Assembly: GCF_024692365.1 (NCBI RefSeq)
Contig: NZ_JAILMR010000044.1
Span: forward strand, 1 to 64,000
Source of the DNA: Ruminococcus sp.
Lineage (GTDB): Bacteria > Bacillota > Clostridia > Oscillospirales > Ruminococcaceae
Length of the DNA: 64,000 bases
Direction: 5' to 3'
Under the pieces are notes generated by a model. That model saw only the letters and a program-made list of their open reading frames with translations, made no database searches and was not told the DNA's origin. The translations under genes and the position numbers were made by a program. Shown piece after piece: positions 58,446 to 64,000 of this stretch (its first letter is position 1; every line of letters begins with the position of its first letter).

Positions 58446-58817
58446 AGAAATGACCCTATTTTTGAATATTGCGTAAATTTAGTGAACATATCTTACTAAA
58501 AAATCAAGGGTTTTTCTCCCGATTTTGTTACGCTTCTGTTACACACTTTCGACATAAGTGTTTGATTTTTTGGACATTTAACACATTCAAAACTTCGGAA
58601 AATCGGGTTCTGTTCATATTCGTTCACCTGTTTTTCACAATAGAAAAGTACCGAAATTTGTACGTAAAAATTAAAATTTGGAAACATTGTAACCGTTGTG
58701 TAACCAAATTTACCAATTGTAACATCGTACAAATTGAGAGGATTATTGTACAGTTACCAATGCCAAATTTATGTGAAAATATGAAACTAACTCTTCGTCA
58801 CAAGTGCCCTTTATACG
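58446..58817. promoter_or_regulatory. AT-rich intergenic region with clustered GTTAC/GTAAC motifs
   Basis: No gene. Six copies of GTTAC or its complement GTAAC within 231 bases: GTTAC at 58527 and 58538, GTAAC at 58689, 58700 and 58719, GTTAC at 58753. Two pairs have starts 11 bases apart, one helical turn, as for a regulator binding on one face. It lies between the pncC start and the thiI stop, so it may hold the promoter of the pncC-sortase operon. Confidence 0.45.
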
Positions 58818-59996
58818 TTACCTGTTTTTGATCAGTGTCACGGTCGTAGCTTCGACCGCTTTCTGTATATATGGCTCAAAATCAAAGCTTGCCTGCGCCT
58901 TTTCAACCTCAGCAAGAGAGGGTCTTGTCTTGGGGTGTTTGGGTGTAAATACAGTGCAGCAATCTTCATACGGAAGAATAGAAGTTTCAAAAGTGCCGAT
59001 CTTACGCGCGATCTCAACTATCTCGGATTTATCCATTCCTATACAAGGTCTAAACACAGGCATACGGCAGGCTGCATCGGTGCATACCATAGCATACATC
59101 GTCTGGCTCGCAACCTGTCCGAGGCTCTCGCCTGTTACCAGCGCCTGGATATCGCCATCCTTTTCGCAGATGCGCTGTGCGATCTCCATCATCAGACGGC
59201 GCATGAGTATCGTGAAAAGTTCCTCGGGGCAGTTATCCCTCAGCAATTCCTGAATCTCGGTGAATGGAACGCAGAAGAATTTCACATCACCGCAGTAAGC
59301 TGTCATGAGCTTTGCAAGAGTTTCAACTTTCATTCTTGCTCTGTCGGAAGTATAGGGCGGAGCCTCAAAATGTATAGCCTCGACCACCGCACCGCGGCGA
59401 GCCATCATATAACCGGCAACAGGAGAATCGATACCACCCGAAAGCAGGAGCAGAGCACGTCCGCTGGAACCCACGGGGATTCCGCCTGCACCATCAACAG
59501 GGTCGGAATGTACATAAGCATAATCCTCACGAACTTCAACAGTGACTGTTACCTCGGGGTTATGTACATCAACTTCAAGATGGGGGAACTTATCGAGGAT
59601 AGCACCGCCAAGCTCAGAGCATATCTCTGGAGACTTGTGCGGGAACTTTTTGTCGGCACGTCTTGCGTTCACCTTGAAAGTTCTTGCGCCCTCCAGCACT
59701 TCCGTAAGATATTCGGGCGCCTGTTCGCATATTGCTTTCAGGTCTTTTTCGATAGCACCGCTTCTGCAAAGCTTTACTATGCCGAATACCTTTGAGAGTC
59801 TTGTCTCGAACTCGTCAACATCGGGATTTTCTCCCAAAGGTTCAACATACAGAGTTGACTGCGATTTAGTTACTCTGAACTCACCCGCACTAGCCAGTCT
59901 GCGCTTTATCGTCTTGACCATCATGCTCTCAAAAGTGCTCTTGTTAAGACCCTTGAGGGCTATCTCGCCATACTTGCAAAGAATTATTTCCTTCAT
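58818..59996 (-). CDS. thiI: tRNA 4-thiouridine synthase
   Basis: 392 residues: ferredoxin-like plus THUMP RNA-binding domain (1-165), then the PP-loop AMP-binding domain (LLLSGGIDSPVAGYMM, about 185) and the sulfur-carrying region with GESLGQVASQTM. Adds sulfur to U8 of tRNA, and in some bacteria to ThiS. It lacks the C-terminal rhodanese domain of the E. coli form, normal for Firmicutes, and takes sulfur from the adjacent cysteine desulfurase. It lies 116 bases downstream of that gene. Confidence 0.95.
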   Translation of the reverse strand: MKEIILCKYGEIALKGLNKSTFESMMVKTIKRRLASAGEFRVTKSQSTLYVEPLGENPDVDEFETRLSKVFGIVKLCRSGAIEKDLKAICEQAPEYLTEVLEGARTFKVNARRADKKFPHKSPEICSELGGAILDKFPHLEVDVHNPEVTVTVEVREDYAYVHSDPVDGAGGIPVGSSGRALLLLSGGIDSPVAGYMMARRGAVVEAIHFEAPPYTSDRARMKVETLAKLMTAYCGDVKFFCVPFTEIQELLRDNCPEELFTILMRRLMMEIAQRICEKDGDIQALVTGESLGQVASQTMYAMVCTDAACRMPVFRPCIGMDKSEIVEIARKIGTFETSILPYEDCCTVFTPKHPKTRPSLAEVEKAQASFDFEPYIQKAVEATTVTLIKNR

Positions 59997-60112
59997 TATA
60001 TCTGCTCCTTCATTGATTTTTTTGTCGGTAACTGTCGGTTGTATCCGATAATTTATCGACTTCTTCCGACGATCCTCTTATATATTAATATGGTATAAAA
60101 CGTCTGTTCACA

Positions 60113-61243
60113 TTACTTCAGCCTTGCCAATTCGTTCTGCGCAGCTGAAATACCTTCCATCAGACCATAGAGATCTTCCTCTGTTGTATCAGGTGAAAAA
60201 CTTATGCGCAGAGTGGTGTCCATAGCCTGTACAGGTATTCTGAACTCAGCAAGAACACCGCTCTTTTTACCCTTTGAACAAGCCGATCCGCTGGAAACGA
60301 ATATCCCGCGCTTTTCCAGATAGTGCAAAAGCACCTCCGATTTAAGACCGTCCACCGTTATGCTTGTAACATAGGGCGACTTTTCTCCGAGGAAATTCAC
60401 TCCGATACTCCCGTTCTTTTCACAAAGTTCAAACAGCAGAGTTTCCAGTTTTCTGGCAGATTCAAGTCTTTCCGCGATATTTTTCGAGTAGTGCTTTACA
60501 GCTTCACCGAAGCCGCATATCAGCGGTACGGATTCCGTTCCCGAGCGCATATTTTTCTCCTGTCCGCCGCCCATCAGCAGTGCAGGGATATGCAGTCCCT
60601 TGCGGATATACAGCGCACCCGTACCTTTCGGACCGCAAATTTTGTGGGCACTAAGCGAGATGAGATCAGCCCCGAGAGTCTTGGTCTTTATGGGCAGTTT
60701 CATATATCCCTGAACGCAGTCACAATGAGTGATCACCTTAGGAAAACGCCTGTGTATCGCATTGAAAGCCTTGCTAACAGGTAGAACCGCACCAGTCTCG
60801 TTATTGACCAGCATCACGCTCACAAGGAATGTATCCTCGTTTACAGCATCTACCACTGCTTCGGCGGATATGACACCGTTCTCATCGGGAGATATGCGTA
60901 TAACCTCGCAGCCAAGGCGTTCCAGCTCATCTATGGGGCGTGCGGTAGCGGGGTGTTCGATCGTTGTGGTGACAACTCTGTGCTTGCGCTTGCCCTGTGA
61001 TTTATACGCGCCAAAAATTGCGGTGTTACTGCTCTCGGTAGCCCCTGATGTGAAGAAAATTTCTTCGGCAAGGCAGCCGAGACTTTCGGCGATCGCTGTC
61101 CTCGCATCGGTCACAAGAAGCTCGGCATCAAGTCCGCAGCGGTGCAGCGACGACGGGTTCCCGAATACCTCCAGACCTTTCATCACCCCTGCTTTCGCGG
61201 CTTCGCAGGGTTTTGTGGTAGCGGCGTTATCAAGATATATCAA
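60113..61243 (-). CDS. nifZ: Cysteine desulfurase, ThiI partner
   Basis: A PLP-dependent enzyme that takes sulfur from cysteine. 376 residues from TTG 61243 (MIYLDNAATTKP), which is properly spaced after AAAGGACT, unlike the track start. PLP lysine in SAHKICGPKG and catalytic cysteine in SSGSACSKGKKSG. Genes of this kind next to thiI in Firmicutes (NifZ type in Bacillus) supply tRNA thiolation, and no iscU is next to it. Gene symbol by analogy. Confidence 0.9.
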   Translation of the reverse strand: MIYLDNAATTKPCEAAKAGVMKGLEVFGNPSSLHRCGLDAELLVTDARTAIAESLGCLAEEIFFTSGATESSNTAIFGAYKSQGKRKHRVVTTTIEHPATARPIDELERLGCEVIRISPDENGVISAEAVVDAVNEDTFLVSVMLVNNETGAVLPVSKAFNAIHRRFPKVITHCDCVQGYMKLPIKTKTLGADLISLSAHKICGPKGTGALYIRKGLHIPALLMGGGQEKNMRSGTESVPLICGFGEAVKHYSKNIAERLESARKLETLLFELCEKNGSIGVNFLGEKSPYVTSITVDGLKSEVLLHYLEKRGIFVSSGSACSKGKKSGVLAEFRIPVQAMDTTLRISFSPDTTEEDLYGLMEGISAAQNELARLK

Positions 61244-61280
61244 TGCGCTCAGTCCTTTCTGATTTGATAGCATAACTTAT

Positions 61281-61309
61281 ATTATAACATAATCTGTTTC
61301 CGATTTCAA
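61281..61309 (-). promoter_or_regulatory. Promoter of the desulfurase-thiI operon
   Basis: TTGAAA (61304-61309), 17 bases, perfect TATAAT (61281-61286), minus strand; about 35 nt to the TTG start. Confidence 0.82.
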
Positions 61310-61381
61310 CCTGATAGTATGAACAAGAGATATTTGATTCTCCGAACGTTCATTTTCGCTTTATTTTCGGTTTAAAACCTA

Positions 61382-61410
61382 TTGACAGCTTATCTTTCAA
61401 ATGTTATAAT
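61382..61410 (+). promoter_or_regulatory. Promoter of cdd
   Basis: Perfect TTGACA (61382-61387), 17 bases, perfect TATAAT (61405-61410); about 50 nt to the ATG. Confidence 0.87.
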
Positions 61411-61464
61411 GATAGAGGTTGGGAGCCTATATGGCGAAATAAATAGATTTTGGGGTGTATCATA

Positions 61465-61848
61465 ATGGAAAACAAGGAACTTTTGCAGCTTGCCATCGAA
61501 GCTGCGCAGAATTCCTACTGCGCGTATTCGGGTTTCTCGGTAGGTGCAGCACTTCTTACCGAGGACGGCAGGATATTCACAGGCTGCAACGTTGAAAACA
61601 GCTCATTTTCACTGACAATCTGCGCTGAAAGAACAGCGATATTCAAGGCAGTGTCCGAGGGCTGCAAAAAATTCAAAGCAATAGCCATCGTCGGCGGTGC
61701 GGAGGGCAATTTCAGCCACCCATGCTGTCCCTGCGGTGCTTGCTTGCAGGTCATGAGCGAATTCTGCGACGATGATTTTTCTATCATTCTCACAAACGGC
61801 GAATTCACGCTCGATGAATTCCTGCCCATGCGCTTTGAACTTAACTGA
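61465..61848 (+). CDS. cdd: Cytidine deaminase
   Basis: 127 residues, the homotetrameric form. Zinc ligands in TICAERTAI (with catalytic Glu) and PCCPCGACLQV. Converts cytidine and deoxycytidine to uridine forms in pyrimidine salvage. ATG 61465 follows GGGGTG; the track starts five codons early. Monocistronic. Confidence 0.95.
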   Translation: MENKELLQLAIEAAQNSYCAYSGFSVGAALLTEDGRIFTGCNVENSSFSLTICAERTAIFKAVSEGCKKFKAIAIVGGAEGNFSHPCCPCGACLQVMSEFCDDDFSIILTNGEFTLDEFLPMRFELN

Positions 61849-61865
61849 ACCGACAATCATTACAC

Positions 61866-61905
61866 ACAGGACTTTGCCGCCAAGCAGAGTCCTGTTTCTT
61901 TTTTA
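61866..61905 (+). terminator. Terminator of cdd
   Basis: ACAGGACT-loop-AGTCCTGT followed by TTCTTTTTT. Confidence 0.87.
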
Positions 61906-61920
61906 AATAAGGAGCCACAC

Positions 61921-61952
61921 AAAAAGGACGGAGAGTTCTCGACTCTCCGTCC
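61921..61952 (-). terminator. Terminator of groES-groEL
   Basis: Minus strand GGACGGAGAGT-cgaga-ACTCTCCGTCC followed by five T, 23 bases after the groEL stop. Confidence 0.92.
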
Positions 61953-61974
61953 GTATATTCATGATTTATGGGGA

Positions 61975-63627
<1,653 letters not shown>

Positions 63628-63704
63628 TTACCTCCATATTCTTCTGCCCGCAAAACACGGACAGCTTACGATCTTATGTCAATTTTTTCTGAAAGACTTC
63701 TGCC

Positions 63705-63998
<294 letters not shown>

Positions 63999-64000
63999 GA

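Overview
The window reads as chromosomal DNA of a fibre-degrading, anaerobic, low-to-mid GC Firmicute of the Ruminococcus (Oscillospiraceae) type. The evidence is a secreted GH5 cellulase cut by the left edge, a BspA-type leucine-rich-repeat surface protein ending in a type I dockerin, two class B sortases, rubrerythrin, an anaerobic ribonucleotide reductase glycyl-radical domain, a sucrose PTS, and spore-type wall enzymes (YpeB, SpoIID/LytB and SleB domains). Promoters are unusually easy to read: about twenty match TTGACA-N16/17-TATAAT closely. I saw no tRNA, rRNA, CRISPR array, prophage or insertion sequence. The genus is an inference from gene content.

Layout. 1-6.6 kb: cellulase, a frameshifted methyltransferase, a MATE exporter behind an attenuator-like leader, and the dockerin LRR protein. 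6.6-14.2 kb: a candidate small RNA, then the leftward sucrose locus scrR, scrA, scrB, scrK, ptsH, ptsI with matching LacI/cre-type operators at both promoters. 14.3-16.1 kb: an MBL hydrolase, then a 621-bp gene-free mosaic bounded by divergent inverted repeats whose hairpin arms covary. 16.1-20 kb: hisC, methyltransferase, rimI, GNAT, tsaD. 20-22.3 kb: leftward hydroperoxide operon gpx-ohrR-trxA-trxB. 22.4-25.6 kb: a 90-aa stand-alone NrdD glycyl-radical domain, ypeB, rubrerythrin, DUF1858 protein. 25.6-31.7 kb: a c-di-GMP phosphodiesterase facing queD-queE-folE-queC-queF (queuosine precursor synthesis). 31.7-34.5 kb: MIF-like protein, nitroreductase, CIRCE-controlled hsp20, pyrophosphatase.

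34.5-41.3 kb holds two parS-like palindromes and an operon MBOAT - DHHW - FkbH - acyl carrier protein, which resembles the Dlt D-alanylation machine with FkbH in place of DltA. 41.7-44.7 kb: an ABC-2 transporter. 44.8-51.9 kb: a leftward run of SGNH hydrolase, DUF4358 lipoprotein, second MBOAT, two YcxB-like membrane proteins, small proteins and prolyl-tRNA synthetase. 52-58.4 kb: maf, spoIID-like, sleB-like, two sortases, pncC. 58.8-64 kb: thiI with its cysteine desulfurase, cytidine deaminase, and groES-groEL running off the right edge.

The strongest unexplained signals are: (1) three dispersed intergenic arrays of a degenerate repeat with an exact 10-base period, NNNRTACSAN (at 15.35, 22.39 and 28.41 kb), one of them inside the 621-bp mosaic; (2) the FkbH/ACP/MBOAT/DHHW operon as a Dlt-like acylation system; (3) the free-standing glycyl-radical domain; (4) structured leaders before the MATE gene and queD; (5) an orphan ~83-nt RNA gene with its own promoter and terminator. 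No searches could be run, so all family names come from reading motifs.
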